Notes: generated from the sequence alone by a model not told the origin. A stretch of DNA of 64,000 nucleotides from Streptomyces cyaneogriseus subsp. noncyanogenus (GCF_000931445.1 NZ_CP010849.1:1178001-1242000), one strand, 5' to 3'. Shown: positions 7,897-16,970, numbered from the stretch's first letter. Numbers and translations are program-made.

Positions 7897-9390
7897 TCAG
7901 GCCCCGACCAGCGGTGAGCCCGATCCCGCCCGCAGCGGCCCGGCGAGCTCGGCCAGGGCCCGCTCCAGGCCGTGCAGGTGGGCCAGCGCCGGTTCCACGG
8001 CGGGCTCGCGCCCGGCCTCCCGCGCGGGGACGGCGCCGCCGCCGGTGAGCGCCTCGACGGCGGACTCGACGCGCCAGCAGGCCGCGGCCAGGCGGGCGTC
8101 GTGCGAGGCCACCGGGTCGGCCGCGACCGCGACCAGACCGCGGATCTCCCGGGCGCAGTCGTCGAGCAGGGCGAGCACCCGGCGGGCGCGCCGTTTGCGC
8201 CCGAGCGCCGGGTTCAGCGGGTGCACCAGCGGGGCGACCGACAGCCGCACCCGGGCCAGCAACTGCTCCAGCTCGGCCACCCGGGGCGCCGGGTCGGCGC
8301 TCTCGTCGCCGGCGAGGCGCGCGGCGGCCTCGGCGGTGCAGGCGTGGACGCAGCGCAGCGCGCGCTGGATCCAGGCGTCGGTGACGGCGTGGGTGGTCAC
8401 GGGCAGGACGAGGAGCACGGCGAGCACGGCGCCGAGCGCGCCCACGGCGGTCTCGGCGAGCCGCAGGGCGAGCAGACCGGGGGTGAGGACGCCCAGGAGG
8501 CCGTACAGCGATCCGGCGAGCACCGTCACGCAGAGCATCATCCAGGTGTAGGACACGGCGGCCGTGTAGAAGATGCCGAAGACGCAGACGGCGGCGAGCA
8601 CGGCCGTGGGCAGCGCGGCGCCCTGCGCGGGCACGGCGACGAGCAGGCCGAGACCGATGCCGAGCACGGTGCCGAGGACCCGCCGGAAGCCGCGGACGAG
8701 GGTCTCGCCGCGCGAGGTGGTGTTGACGAAGATCCACCACGTGGCGCCGACGGCCCAGTACCAGCGCTGCCCGGAGACGAGCTGGCCGACGACGAGCGCG
8801 AAGCCCGCGCCGGCGGTCGCCTGGACGGCCTGCCGCGTGGTCACGCGCGCCAGGCCGGTGCCGCCGGGCGGGGCGGGCACCGGGGCGGGCGGCAGACGCC
8901 GCTCGTAGCACCACAGGCCGAAGCGCACCGCCGCCGCGGAGAGCACGGACAGCAGCACGGACGCGAACAGCTCGGGCAGCCGGTCGGTGGTCGCGTGCAG
9001 GAACTGCGCCACGAAGTAGGTCATGAAGGCGAACACGCCGAGGCTGTGCCCGCGCGGACCCCAGCGGCGGGCGTACACGCCCAGGCCGACGACGGCCAGG
9101 AAGGTGAGGTCCCGGGCCACGGGGTGGTCGTGCAGTTCGGCCGCGGCCGCGAGCACGGGCAGGCCGACGGCCGGCAGCAGGGCGGTGGTGACCGCCTGTC
9201 CGCGGACCGTGGCGTCGGTGACGGTGAAGAGGGCGAGCAGGGCGGCGAGGCCGCCGGTGACGACGCCCTGGAGGGAGTGTCCGGCCAGACCGCAGACGGT
9301 GACGGCCAGTGCGATGCCGAGGACGGCCCGCGTGGCGAAACGCAACCGTGTCCGCCCCGGATCCGGAGCCACGAACACTCTCTTCAGCAC
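7897..9390 (-). CDS. FUSC-family membrane protein (aromatic acid exporter-like)
   Basis: This is a 497-residue inner-membrane protein built as two blocks of hydrophobic helices, with a hydrophilic C-terminal third. Its second block carries ATWWIFVNTTSRGETLVRGF followed by RRVLGTVLG, the hallmark of the FUSC / ArAE superfamily (AaeB and YccS relatives), which exports aromatic acids or other small molecules. The cytoplasmic tail (about residues 350-497) has a helical pattern with many Arg and Leu. It is divergent from an Lrp-type regulator across a 270-bp space holding two similar palindromic sites, which suggests Lrp control. Substrate unknown. Confidence 0.85.
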   Translation of the reverse strand: MLKRVFVAPDPGRTRLRFATRAVLGIALAVTVCGLAGHSLQGVVTGGLAALLALFTVTDATVRGQAVTTALLPAVGLPVLAAAAELHDHPVARDLTFLAVVGLGVYARRWGPRGHSLGVFAFMTYFVAQFLHATTDRLPELFASVLLSVLSAAAVRFGLWCYERRLPPAPVPAPPGGTGLARVTTRQAVQATAGAGFALVVGQLVSGQRWYWAVGATWWIFVNTTSRGETLVRGFRRVLGTVLGIGLGLLVAVPAQGAALPTAVLAAVCVFGIFYTAAVSYTWMMLCVTVLAGSLYGLLGVLTPGLLALRLAETAVGALGAVLAVLLVLPVTTHAVTDAWIQRALRCVHACTAEAAARLAGDESADPAPRVAELEQLLARVRLSVAPLVHPLNPALGRKRRARRVLALLDDCAREIRGLVAVAADPVASHDARLAAACWRVESAVEALTGGGAVPAREAGREPAVEPALAHLHGLERALAELAGPLRAGSGSPLVGA

Positions 9391-9516
9391 TGATTACCGC
9401 CCCCTTCGTTCACTGATCACCGACCGGCATGAAAAAGGCGCCGCGGGATCCGCAGCGCCATCGACGTATCCATAGGAGCATCCCGGCCGCCAGTGGCTCA
9501 AGAGCCGACTTCCACG

Positions 9517-9533
9517 CTGGTCCATTGGTCCAG
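9517..9533. promoter_or_regulatory. Near-palindromic operator 1 between FUSC and lrp genes
   Basis: CTGGTCCATTGGTCCAG is a 17-bp near-perfect palindrome (14 of 17 positions self-complementary). A sister site lies 89 bp to the right. Likely binding site for the adjacent Lrp protein; inferred from symmetry and position. Confidence 0.5.
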
Positions 9534-9605
9534 TCGAGGTCGGTCCGGGTCGACCACGGGCGGGCCAACGGCCCAGGCCGGGTGGCCCGCCCGTCCGGTC
9601 GGCGA

Positions 9606-9622
9606 CTGGGCCATTGGTACAG
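9606..9622. promoter_or_regulatory. Near-palindromic operator 2 between FUSC and lrp genes
   Basis: CTGGGCCATTGGTACAG shares CTGG-CCATTGGT-CAG with the site at 9517-9533 and lies 39 bp before the regulator start, a position suited to autoregulation. Confidence 0.5.
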
Positions 9623-9660
9623 TCGGGCCGAGTCATCGAGGGACGAGGAGACGGGTCACC

Positions 9661-10137
9661 GTGGCCGTGGACGAGCTGGACACCCGCATCCTGCGGCTGC
9701 TGCTGGAGCAGCCGCGCACCAGCGTGCGCGAGTACGCCCGCATCCTGGGCGTGGCGCGCGGCACGGTCCAGGCCCGTCTCGACCGGCTGGAGCGGGACGG
9801 CGTCATCACCGGCACGGGCCCCGTCCTCTCCCCCGCCGCGCTCGGCCACCCGGTGCTCGCCTTCGTGCACATCGAGGTCACCCAGGGCCACCTGGACGAC
9901 GTGGGCGACGCCCTCGCCGGGGTGCCCGAGATCGTCGAGGCGTTCTCCATCACCGGCGGCGGGGATCTGCTGACCCGGGTCGTGGCGCGGGACAACGCCC
10001 ACCTGGAGGACGTGATCCAGAAGCTGATCAGTCTGCCCGGCGTGGTGCGGACCCGTACCGAGGTGGCGCTGCGCGAGCGCGTCCCGCACCGGCTGCTGCC
10101 GCTGGTGGAGTCCCTCGGCCGCACCGCCCGGGGCTGA
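9661..10137 (+). CDS. Lrp/AsnC-family transcriptional regulator
   Basis: This is a 158-residue protein. The N-terminal winged helix-turn-helix (residues 1-55: ELDTRILRLLLEQPRTSVRE, then ILGVARGTVQARLDRLERDG) is followed by a RAM ligand-binding domain (LAFVHIEVTQGHLDDVGDAL, then FSITGGGDLLTRVVARDN). Lrp proteins are oligomeric and often sense amino acids. GTG 9661 was chosen because the domain starts immediately and the upstream frame runs across the operators. Divergent from the FUSC exporter, so the probable task is to control export in response to a small molecule and to regulate itself. The effector is unknown. Confidence 0.88.
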   Translation: MAVDELDTRILRLLLEQPRTSVREYARILGVARGTVQARLDRLERDGVITGTGPVLSPAALGHPVLAFVHIEVTQGHLDDVGDALAGVPEIVEAFSITGGGDLLTRVVARDNAHLEDVIQKLISLPGVVRTRTEVALRERVPHRLLPLVESLGRTARG

Positions 10138-10182
10138 TTCCGCCGTTCCGGGGCCCGCGCGATCTTTGACATCCTGGGCCCC

Positions 10183-10878
10183 ATGAGCACTCTCGGCGGC
10201 ATTTCGGTCATCTTCGATCTCGACGGAACGCTCGTGGACAGCGAGCCGAACTACTACGAAGCGGGCCGGCAGGTCCTCGCCGAGCACGGCGTCCCGGACT
10301 TCACCTGGGAGCAGCACGAGGGGTACGTCGGCATCAGCACGCGGGAGACGGTCGCCGACTGGAAGCACCGGTACGGTCTGGCGGCCTCGGTGGAGGAGCT
10401 GGTGGCCGCCAAGAACGGCCGCTATCTGGAGCTGGCCCGCGCCTCGACCCGCGTGTATCCCGAGATGCGGAAGTTCGTCGAGCTGCTGGCGACCGAGCGG
10501 GTGCCCATGGCCGTGGCCTCGGGTTCGTCGCCGCGGGCCATCGCGGCGATCCTGGCCGGGACCGGCCTGGACGCCTATCTGCGCACCGTCGTCTCGGCCG
10601 ACGAGGTCGCCCGGGGCAAGCCCGCGCCCGACGTGTTCCTGGAGGCGGCCCGCCGCCTCGGCGCGCGCCCGGCCGACTGCGTGGTGCTGGAGGACGCCGC
10701 CCCGGGCGCCGCCGCGGCGCACGCCGCCGGGATGCGGTGCATCGCGATCCCGTACGTCGCCGCCCAGGCCGCCGCCCCGGAGTTCGCCACCGCCGGGCTG
10801 CTGCTGCGCGGCGGCCAGCGGGAGTTCACCGCCCGGGCCGCCTACGACTGGCTCGCGCGGACGGCTCCGTCCTCGTGA
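10183..10878 (+). CDS. HAD-superfamily phosphatase, beta-phosphoglucomutase-like
   Basis: This is a 231-residue protein with all four HAD motifs. Motif I is FDLDGTLVDSEP (nucleophile and acid/base Asp near residues 12 and 14), motif II is VASGSS, motif III is the Lys in ARGKPAPD, and motif IV is VLEDAAPG. The four-helix cap between motifs I and II (YYEAGRQVLAEHGVPDFTWE) is of the type used by phosphoglucomutase- and phosphoglycolate phosphatase-like enzymes. It acts on a phosphorylated small molecule in the cytoplasm; the exact substrate cannot be read from sequence. It follows the Lrp gene by 45 bases on the same strand and could be cotranscribed. Confidence 0.85.
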   Translation: MSTLGGISVIFDLDGTLVDSEPNYYEAGRQVLAEHGVPDFTWEQHEGYVGISTRETVADWKHRYGLAASVEELVAAKNGRYLELARASTRVYPEMRKFVELLATERVPMAVASGSSPRAIAAILAGTGLDAYLRTVVSADEVARGKPAPDVFLEAARRLGARPADCVVLEDAAPGAAAAHAAGMRCIAIPYVAAQAAAPEFATAGLLLRGGQREFTARAAYDWLARTAPSS

Positions 10879-11063
10879 ACCCGCCGGTGGGGCCGGCGGC
10901 ACCTGCGGCGGCGCGCGCGGTGCCGTACGCGGCCGGGGGCCGTCGGCTCACCGGCGCGGTGCGCCCCGGCGGCGGACCGCCGGCCGCGGACGCCGGTGAC
11001 GTCCCCAGCGGTGCGCGGCCCGCGTGACCCGGAGTGCCGTTACGGCCCGGTGCCGGAGCGGGG

Positions 11064-11696
11064 TCATTCCCGACGGGCCGGTCCGGCCCCCAGCAGGTGC
11101 AGGTACAGGGCGGTGACATCGCGCACGGCGTCCTGGTGGACGCCGGGCCGCTCGGCGGTGCGGCGGGCGAACTCGACGCACATGCCGCCCACCGCGCGGG
11201 CCAGGGTGAGCGGCTCGGCGAGCGGGCGGGCGCGGCCCTCGGCGGCGAGGCGGCGGATGTAGCGGGCGTGGCGGTGCACGGGCCGCTCCCTGATCTCCCG
11301 CCACAGCTCCGCCACGTCCGGGTCGGTGCGGGCCTGCTGCTCCAGCAGGCCGAGCAGGGGCAGGTGCCGGGCGTAGGCGGCGACGAACGCGCCCACGGAC
11401 GCCTCCGCCACGGCCCGCACGTCGTCGGTGTCGACGCCGGGGACCTCCTGTGCGGCGAGGAAGGCGTCCCGCACACGCGCCGCGAGGACGCGGAAGACCT
11501 CCTCCTTGGAGGCGAAGTACACGTAGAAGCCCGCGCGGGACACCTCGGCCTCGGCGGTGATGTCGGCGACGGTGGCGGGACTGTAGCCGAGCCGGGTGAA
11601 GACGGCCTCGGCCGCGTCGAGGAGGCGGGCGCGGGCCGGGGCCTCGGTGCGGTCGCGGGCGGTGCGGACGGCCCATGCCTTGTGTGTGCGTGCCAC
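11064..11696 (-). CDS. TetR-family repressor of the neighbouring acyl-CoA carboxylase
   Basis: This is a 210-residue protein. The N-terminal helix-turn-helix (about residues 20-65: ARLLDAAEAVFTRLGYSPAT, then VADITAEAEVSRAGFYVYF) is typical of TetR proteins, with a variable all-helical ligand domain after it. GTG 11696 was chosen because the open frame above it enters the operator and the divergent gene. A 24-bp palindrome lies 13-36 bases upstream of its start and 40-63 bases upstream of the carboxylase start, so it very likely represses both. A fatty acyl-CoA or related ligand is a reasonable guess from the neighbour but is not shown. Confidence 0.88.
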   Translation of the reverse strand: MARTHKAWAVRTARDRTEAPARARLLDAAEAVFTRLGYSPATVADITAEAEVSRAGFYVYFASKEEVFRVLAARVRDAFLAAQEVPGVDTDDVRAVAEASVGAFVAAYARHLPLLGLLEQQARTDPDVAELWREIRERPVHRHARYIRRLAAEGRARPLAEPLTLARAVGGMCVEFARRTAERPGVHQDAVRDVTALYLHLLGAGPARRE

Positions 11697-11708
11697 CCGG
11701 CTCAGCGT

Positions 11709-11732
11709 ATTGACGTTGACGTCAATGTCAAT
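11709..11732. promoter_or_regulatory. TetR operator, 24-bp palindrome
   Basis: The left half ATTGACGTTGAC and right half GTCAATGTCAAT match as inverted repeats in 11 of 12 positions. Each half is made of two tandem (A)TTGAC units, and the core TTGACGTCAA is perfect. It lies between the divergent TetR and carboxylase starts. Confidence 0.75.
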
Positions 11733-11771
11733 GACCATGACAAGCCGGTCGATGCCGTCCTGGAGGCTCCC

Positions 11772-14700
11772 ATGGGTTCTGCCGCCGTGCTCGTCGCCAA
11801 CCGCGGGGAGATCGCCGTCCGGGTGCTGCGGGCCGCGTCGGAGGCCGGGATGCGCGCGGTCGCCGTGCACGCCGAGGGGGACGAGGCGCACGTCCGGGCG
11901 GCCGACGAGGCGGTCGCGGTGACCGGGTACCTGGACGCGGACGCCCTGCTCGCCGCCGCCCGCCGCACGGGCTGCGGCTTCCTCCACCCGGGCTACGGGT
12001 TCCTGAGCGAGAACGCGGACTTCGCGCGCCGGTGCGCGCGGGCGGGGATCGTGTTCGTCGGGCCGTCACCGGAGGTGCTGGAGGTCTTCGGGGACAAGGC
12101 ACGCGCCCGTGACCTCGCGGTCGCGGCGGGGGTGCCGGTACTGCCGGGGACGCGGGGCGCCACCACGCAGGCGCGGGCCCGGGAGTTCCTCGCGGGCGGA
12201 CCGCTGATGATCAAGGCGGTCGCCGGGGGCGGCGGGCGCGGGATGCGGGTCGTACGGCGGGCCGGGGAGCTGGCGGAAGCCTGGGAGAGGTGCGCGTCGG
12301 AGGCCGAGGCGGCCTTCGGCCGGGGCGAGTTGTACGTGGAGCGGCTGCTGGAGGGCGCCCGGCACGTCGAGGTCCAGATCGTCGGGGACGCGACCGGGGC
12401 GGTCACCCACCTGTGGGACCGGGACTGCAGTGCCCAGCGCCGCCACCAGAAGCTGATCGAGATCGCGCCGGCCCCGGAACTGCCCGATGCCGTGCGGCAG
12501 GAGATCCTCGACAGCGCCCTGCGCCTGGCTCGCGCCGCCGGGTGCACGGGCCTGGTCACCGTGGAGTTCCTCGTCCGGGGCGATGCCTTCCACTTCATCG
12601 AGGCCAATCCGCGGCTCCAGGTGGAGCACACGGTCACCGAGGAGGTGACCGGCGTCGACCTGGTCGCCGTCCAGCTCGGGCTGGCCGCCGGCCGGACGCT
12701 GGAGGACCTGGGCCTGGCCGGTCCGCCCGCGCCGCCGCGCGGCTGCGCCGTGCAGGCGCGGGTGTACGCCGAGACGGCGGGCCCCGACGGCAGCGTGCGC
12801 CCGTCGGCCGGGCGCCTCACCCGCTTCGACGTGCCGGCCGGGCCCGGCATCCGGGTCGACACGGCCGCCCGGACCGGGACCGAGGTGGACGTCCGCTACG
12901 ACCCTCTGCTCGCGAAGGTCGTCGCGCATGTGCCCGGCGGCGGTGTGGAGGCGGCGTGCGCACGGGCGCGGCGGGCGCTGGGCGAGTTCACCGTGGAGGG
13001 GGTGCGGACGGGGCTCGGGCTGCTGCGGGAGGTGCTGGCCCGGCCCCGTTTCTGGGCACACACCCAGGTCGTCGCCGAGCATGCCCGGCCCGGTGCCGAG
13101 GACGTGACCGGGCGGGCCGCGGACGGGACGGTGCCCGCGCCGATGAGCGGCACGGTCGTCTCCGTCGACGTCTCCCCCGGCGAACCGGTGCGCGCCGGGC
13201 AGCAGTTGCTGGTGATCGAGGCCATGAAGATGGAGCACGTGGTGCGGGCGCCGGGCGCCGGGGTGGTGGACGCCGTGCACGCGCGCGTGGGCGCCACGGT
13301 CGGCGAGGGCCGGGTGCTCGTCACCCTCGACGGGGTGTCCGGCGCGCCCGCGCAGGCGGCGCCCGCCGACGCGGCCGGCCCGGACCACGTCCGCGCCGAC
13401 CTGGCCGAGGCGCTGCGCCGGCACGCCGCCGGACTGGACGAGCACCGGCCGGAAGCGGTGGCCGGGCGGCACGCCTCGGGCCGGCGCACGGCCCGCGAGA
13501 ACATCGGCGACCTGTGCGACCCCGGTACCTTCACCGAGTTCGGGGCCCTGGCGATCGCCGCCCAGCGCCGCCGCCGCTCGCTGGAAGACCTGATCCGCAG
13601 CACCCCGGCCGACGGCATGGTCACCGGCACCGGGCGGATCGGCGGCGCGCCGTGCGTGGTGATGTCGTACGACTACACGGTCCTCGCCGGCACACAGGGG
13701 CTGAACAACCACCGCAAGGCGGACCGCATGCTGCACCTCGCCGCCGAACGGCGGCTGCCGGTGGTGCTGTTCGCGGAGGGCGGCGGCGGCCGTCCCGGCG
13801 ACACGGACACGGCCTCCGCGGCGGGGCTGCATGTGCCCACCTTCCACCGGATGGGGCGGTTGAGCGGCCTGGTCCCGCTGGTCGGCATCGCCTCGGGCCG
13901 CTGCTTCGCGGGCAACGCGGCCCTGCTCGGCTGCTGCGACGTGGTGATCGCCACGCCCGAGGCCACCATCGGGATGGGCGGGCCCGCGATGATCGAGGGC
14001 GGCGGCCTCGGCGTGTACCGGCCCGAGGAGGTGGGCCCGCTGTCGGTGCAGGTGCCCAACGGGGTGGTGGACATCGCAGTCGCCGACGAGGCGGAGGCCG
14101 TGACGACGGCCCGGCGCTACCTGTCGTACTTCCAGGGCCGCCAGGAGGAGTGGGAGGCACCGGACCAGCGGGCGCTGCGGCACGCGGTGCCGGAGAACCG
14201 CCGCCGCGCCTACGACGTCCGGGCGGTGATCGACGGGCTGGCGGACACCGGTTCCGTGCTGGAGCTGCGGCCGGCCTTCGGCGTGGGCGTGCTGACCTGC
14301 CTGGTGCGCATCGAGGGACGGCCGCTGGGACTGATCGCCAGCAACCCGGCCCACCTGGGCGGGGCGATCGACCGGGACGCGGCCGACAAGACCGCCCGCT
14401 TCCTCCAGCTCTGCGACGCCTTCGGCCTGCCGGTCGTCTCGCTGTGCGACACCCCGGGCTTCATGGTCGGTCCGGACGCGGAACGGACGGCGACGGTACG
14501 GCACTTCGCCCGTCTCTTCGTGACCGGCGCCCATCTGCGGGTGCCGCTGGTCGCCCTGGTGCTGCGCAAGGCGTACGGGCTGGGCGCGATGGCCCTGATG
14601 GGCGGCTCGACCCGCGTCCCCCTGGCCGTCGCCGCCTGGCCGAGCGGCGAGTTCGGCGGCATGGGCCTGGAGGGCGCGGTCCGCCTCGGCTACCGCAGGG

Positions 14701-14915
14701 AGCTGGCGGCGGTCGAGGACCCCGAGGAGCGGCGGCGGGCCTTCGAGGCTCGGGTGGCGGAGCTGTACGAGCACGGGAAGGCCGTGAACGCGGCGGCGGC
14801 GCTGGAGATCGACGCGGTGATCGATCCGGCGGGGTCGCGGGCGTGGATCCTGGCGGCGCTGGAGGGGTGGCCGGGCCCCGAGGGCGAGGGGCGCGGCTTC
14901 GTCGACACCTGGTGA
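11772..14915 (+). CDS. Single-chain biotin-dependent acyl-CoA carboxylase (BC-BCCP-CT)
   Basis: This is a 1047-residue protein combining all activities of an acyl-CoA carboxylase. Residues 1-450 are biotin carboxylase (VLVANRGEIAVRVLRAASEA, the glycine loop VAGGGGRGMRVV, EANPRLQVEHTVTEEVTG). Residues 460-525 are the biotin carrier with EAMKMEH, biotinyl Lys near residue 486. Residues 540-1047 are carboxyltransferase beta and alpha parts. Such enzymes use ATP and bicarbonate to carboxylate acyl-CoA, giving malonyl- or methylmalonyl-type units. Most Streptomyces complexes have separate alpha and beta subunits; single-chain forms with this order are known for long-chain acyl-CoA carboxylases. 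ATG 11772 has GGAGG seven bases upstream. Substrate is unknown. Controlled by the divergent TetR. Confidence 0.9.
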   Translation: MGSAAVLVANRGEIAVRVLRAASEAGMRAVAVHAEGDEAHVRAADEAVAVTGYLDADALLAAARRTGCGFLHPGYGFLSENADFARRCARAGIVFVGPSPEVLEVFGDKARARDLAVAAGVPVLPGTRGATTQARAREFLAGGPLMIKAVAGGGGRGMRVVRRAGELAEAWERCASEAEAAFGRGELYVERLLEGARHVEVQIVGDATGAVTHLWDRDCSAQRRHQKLIEIAPAPELPDAVRQEILDSALRLARAAGCTGLVTVEFLVRGDAFHFIEANPRLQVEHTVTEEVTGVDLVAVQLGLAAGRTLEDLGLAGPPAPPRGCAVQARVYAETAGPDGSVRPSAGRLTRFDVPAGPGIRVDTAARTGTEVDVRYDPLLAKVVAHVPGGGVEAACARARRALGEFTVEGVRTGLGLLREVLARPRFWAHTQVVAEHARPGAEDVTGRAADGTVPAPMSGTVVSVDVSPGEPVRAGQQLLVIEAMKMEHVVRAPGAGVVDAVHARVGATVGEGRVLVTLDGVSGAPAQAAPADAAGPDHVRADLAEALRRHAAGLDEHRPEAVAGRHASGRRTARENIGDLCDPGTFTEFGALAIAAQRRRRSLEDLIRSTPADGMVTGTGRIGGAPCVVMSYDYTVLAGTQGLNNHRKADRMLHLAAERRLPVVLFAEGGGGRPGDTDTASAAGLHVPTFHRMGRLSGLVPLVGIASGRCFAGNAALLGCCDVVIATPEATIGMGGPAMIEGGGLGVYRPEEVGPLSVQVPNGVVDIAVADEAEAVTTARRYLSYFQGRQEEWEAPDQRALRHAVPENRRRAYDVRAVIDGLADTGSVLELRPAFGVGVLTCLVRIEGRPLGLIASNPAHLGGAIDRDAADKTARFLQLCDAFGLPVVSLCDTPGFMVGPDAERTATVRHFARLFVTGAHLRVPLVALVLRKAYGLGAMALMGGSTRVPLAVAAWPSGEFGGMGLEGAVRLGYRRELAAVEDPEERRRAFEARVAELYEHGKAVNAAAALEIDAVIDPAGSRAWILAALEGWPGPEGEGRGFVDTW

Positions 14916-14921
14916 GGCCGG

Positions 14922-16970
14922 TCAGGACGGCGGCGGCACGTCCCACTGCCGCCCGAGGCCGGACAGGCGCTGCCGGACGGTGTCCGCCGCGGCGACGGCC
15001 CGGTAGCCGTGGCCGGACCGCTCCACGACCGCGACGCGCGGGCAGGCGAGAAACGCCAGGGTGTCGGTCACCTCGGTCTCGGTGGCGCGCACCCCGCGGC
15101 CGCGCAGTTCCCGCCGGACGGCGGCCACGTCGAGCCAGCCGCCTTCCTGCAACGGGTCCTCGGCCTCCTCGATGAGGATGTCCACCAGGCTGCGCTCCAG
15201 CCGGGCGCGGTCCCGCTGCGCCTGCCAGGCCCGGCGCAGGTGGTCGGCCCGCTGGTCCGCGCGCAGCCCGGGATCGACCAGGGGCTCCAGCTCGGGCGGG
15301 GTGAGCGGGGTGAGCTCCTGGGCCCGTACGGCCTCGGCGAGCAGGCCGGTGAGGACGACGGCGATGGCGGGGTCGTCGTCCGCCGCCTGGAGCAGCCGGC
15401 GGTCGAAGCCGGGACCGATGAGGAGGGTGATGTCGGCGCCGATCTCCGCGCGGTGTTCCGGCAGCCCGTAGAGGTGCTGCTCGGTGACCCGCCCGCTGGA
15501 GGACGCCTTGGCCTCCACGGCCAGGACGCGGCTCCGGGCGCCCACTCCGTGCCGTACCCGGCCGTCGGCGTGGCCCGTTCCGCCGATCCACTCGCCCGGC
15601 ATGCCGAGATGGCCGAGGGCCTCGACGGCGGCGCGTTCCAGGCGTTCGTGGTCGCCGCCGTGCAGGGCGGCGGCCTCCAGCTCCGCGGCGAGGGCCTCGG
15701 CCCGGCCGGCCCGGGCCGGAAAGGCCGGTTCCGGTACGGCCGCGGCGGCGGAGCGGGTGGACTCCGGGGCGGACAGGCAGGGCACGGTGTCGCGGAAGGC
15801 CCGGCCGAGCGCGGTCACCGCGTAGGCGGTGTGGGACGTCTTGGTCACCAGACCGCACGCCAGCAGGAGATCCAGTCGGGCCTTGACCGCGGCGGGCGTC
15901 GGCGTGCGCCCGCCCGCGCCGGTGCGGACGGCGGCCCGCTCGGCGAGACCGGCGGCCGTCGGCGGCGCGCAGTCGTCCAGGTCGTGGAGGATCTCCGCGA
16001 AGTAGAAGACGTGGGCGTGGACGATCCGGGCCAGGTCGACGGCCTGGTCGGTGGCCACCCAGTCCGCGCCCGCCTCGGTGGCGGCCCAGGCCGTCGAGGA
16101 GACACGGCGGACGAGTCCGAGCTGCTTGACGGTGTCGCGGGCCGTCCTGGCGCTGGAGACGCGGCTGGTGCCGGGGAACTCGTCCAGCACCAGCCGGGTG
16201 AAGGCGTCGTCGGTCAGCCGGGGCATGGCGGCTTCCGTCAGCAGGCGCAGCGCCTCCAGCCGCCCGTCGCCCTCCTGGCCGCCCGGGACGTAGAGGGCGG
16301 CGGCCCGGGCCCGGTTCTCCAGGGCGCGCGTGTCGAGCCCCGCCAGCAGGGCGGCGACGGCCGCCGGGGGCTCCGGCAGATCGGCGGGCTCCTCCCCTTC
16401 GACGGGCGCGGTGCCCGGCACCAGCAGCGACTGGGCGCGCTTGCCCTCCGCCGTCAGGTGGACCCGCCCGTCGAACAGGTCGGCGAGCCGCAGGGTCCGC
16501 ATCCAGTTGGTGCGGTCCCGTACCGGTCCCGCCGAGTCCCAGGGCAGTGCGAAGCGCTCGCCGGCGTCCCGGCGGAGCTCCTCGTGGCCGGCCGGCTGCC
16601 GGGTGAGCGCCTCCATCAGCTCCCCGACGTAGCGGACGTGCGTGTGGAGGGTGCCGATCAGGACGACGGGGTCCCCCTCCGTCTGCCACCGCCGCGCCGC
16701 CTCCGACGGCTTGAAGGACGCGCCCGCCCGGCGCAGCACTCCGGCGCGGGCCAGCCCGGAGAGCGTCCTGCGGGCCGTCTCCCGCCGCACCTCCAGCAGC
16801 TCGGCGACGTCGTCGAGGACGTCCGCGGCCTCCGACGGCCGTGCCAAGCGCTCCAACAGGGTCCGCAACGTGTCGGCCCATCGCAGGGAGGAGCCGGGCA
16901 GCGTGGGAGCGGTGGCCGTGCGAAGCGACCAGGGCAGCGGGATGAAGGTGTGGTCCATGGCCGTGGACAT
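14922..16970 (-). CDS. Winged-helix protein with a FokI-like PD-(D/E)XK nuclease domain
   Basis: This is a 682-residue protein. Residues 30-100 and about 235-310 and 340-395 look like winged-helix units (for example LEVRRETARRTLSGLARAGV). Residues 440-550 carry IGGTGHADGRV (Asp469) and VLAVEAKASSSGR (Glu486, Lys488). This spacing and the following GLPEHRAEIGADITLLIGPG resemble the FokI cleavage domain (GGSRKPDG, VDTKAYSGG). About residues 580-660 look like another small helical DNA-binding unit. No methyltransferase is adjacent. It converges on the carboxylase six bases away. The start is uncertain (ATG 16970 or 16958, no clear ribosome-binding sequence). A stand-alone defence or repair nuclease is an inference. 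Confidence 0.65.
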   Translation of the reverse strand: MSTAMDHTFIPLPWSLRTATAPTLPGSSLRWADTLRTLLERLARPSEAADVLDDVAELLEVRRETARRTLSGLARAGVLRRAGASFKPSEAARRWQTEGDPVVLIGTLHTHVRYVGELMEALTRQPAGHEELRRDAGERFALPWDSAGPVRDRTNWMRTLRLADLFDGRVHLTAEGKRAQSLLVPGTAPVEGEEPADLPEPPAAVAALLAGLDTRALENRARAAALYVPGGQEGDGRLEALRLLTEAAMPRLTDDAFTRLVLDEFPGTSRVSSARTARDTVKQLGLVRRVSSTAWAATEAGADWVATDQAVDLARIVHAHVFYFAEILHDLDDCAPPTAAGLAERAAVRTGAGGRTPTPAAVKARLDLLLACGLVTKTSHTAYAVTALGRAFRDTVPCLSAPESTRSAAAAVPEPAFPARAGRAEALAAELEAAALHGGDHERLERAAVEALGHLGMPGEWIGGTGHADGRVRHGVGARSRVLAVEAKASSSGRVTEQHLYGLPEHRAEIGADITLLIGPGFDRRLLQAADDDPAIAVVLTGLLAEAVRAQELTPLTPPELEPLVDPGLRADQRADHLRRAWQAQRDRARLERSLVDILIEEAEDPLQEGGWLDVAAVRRELRGRGVRATETEVTDTLAFLACPRVAVVERSGHGYRAVAAADTVRQRLSGLGRQWDVPPPS

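Noticed and set aside
11034..11771. Upstream extension of the acyl-CoA carboxylase frame
   Set aside because: It lies over the divergent TetR gene and operator; biotin carboxylase similarity starts at ATG 11772, which has a good ribosome-binding sequence.
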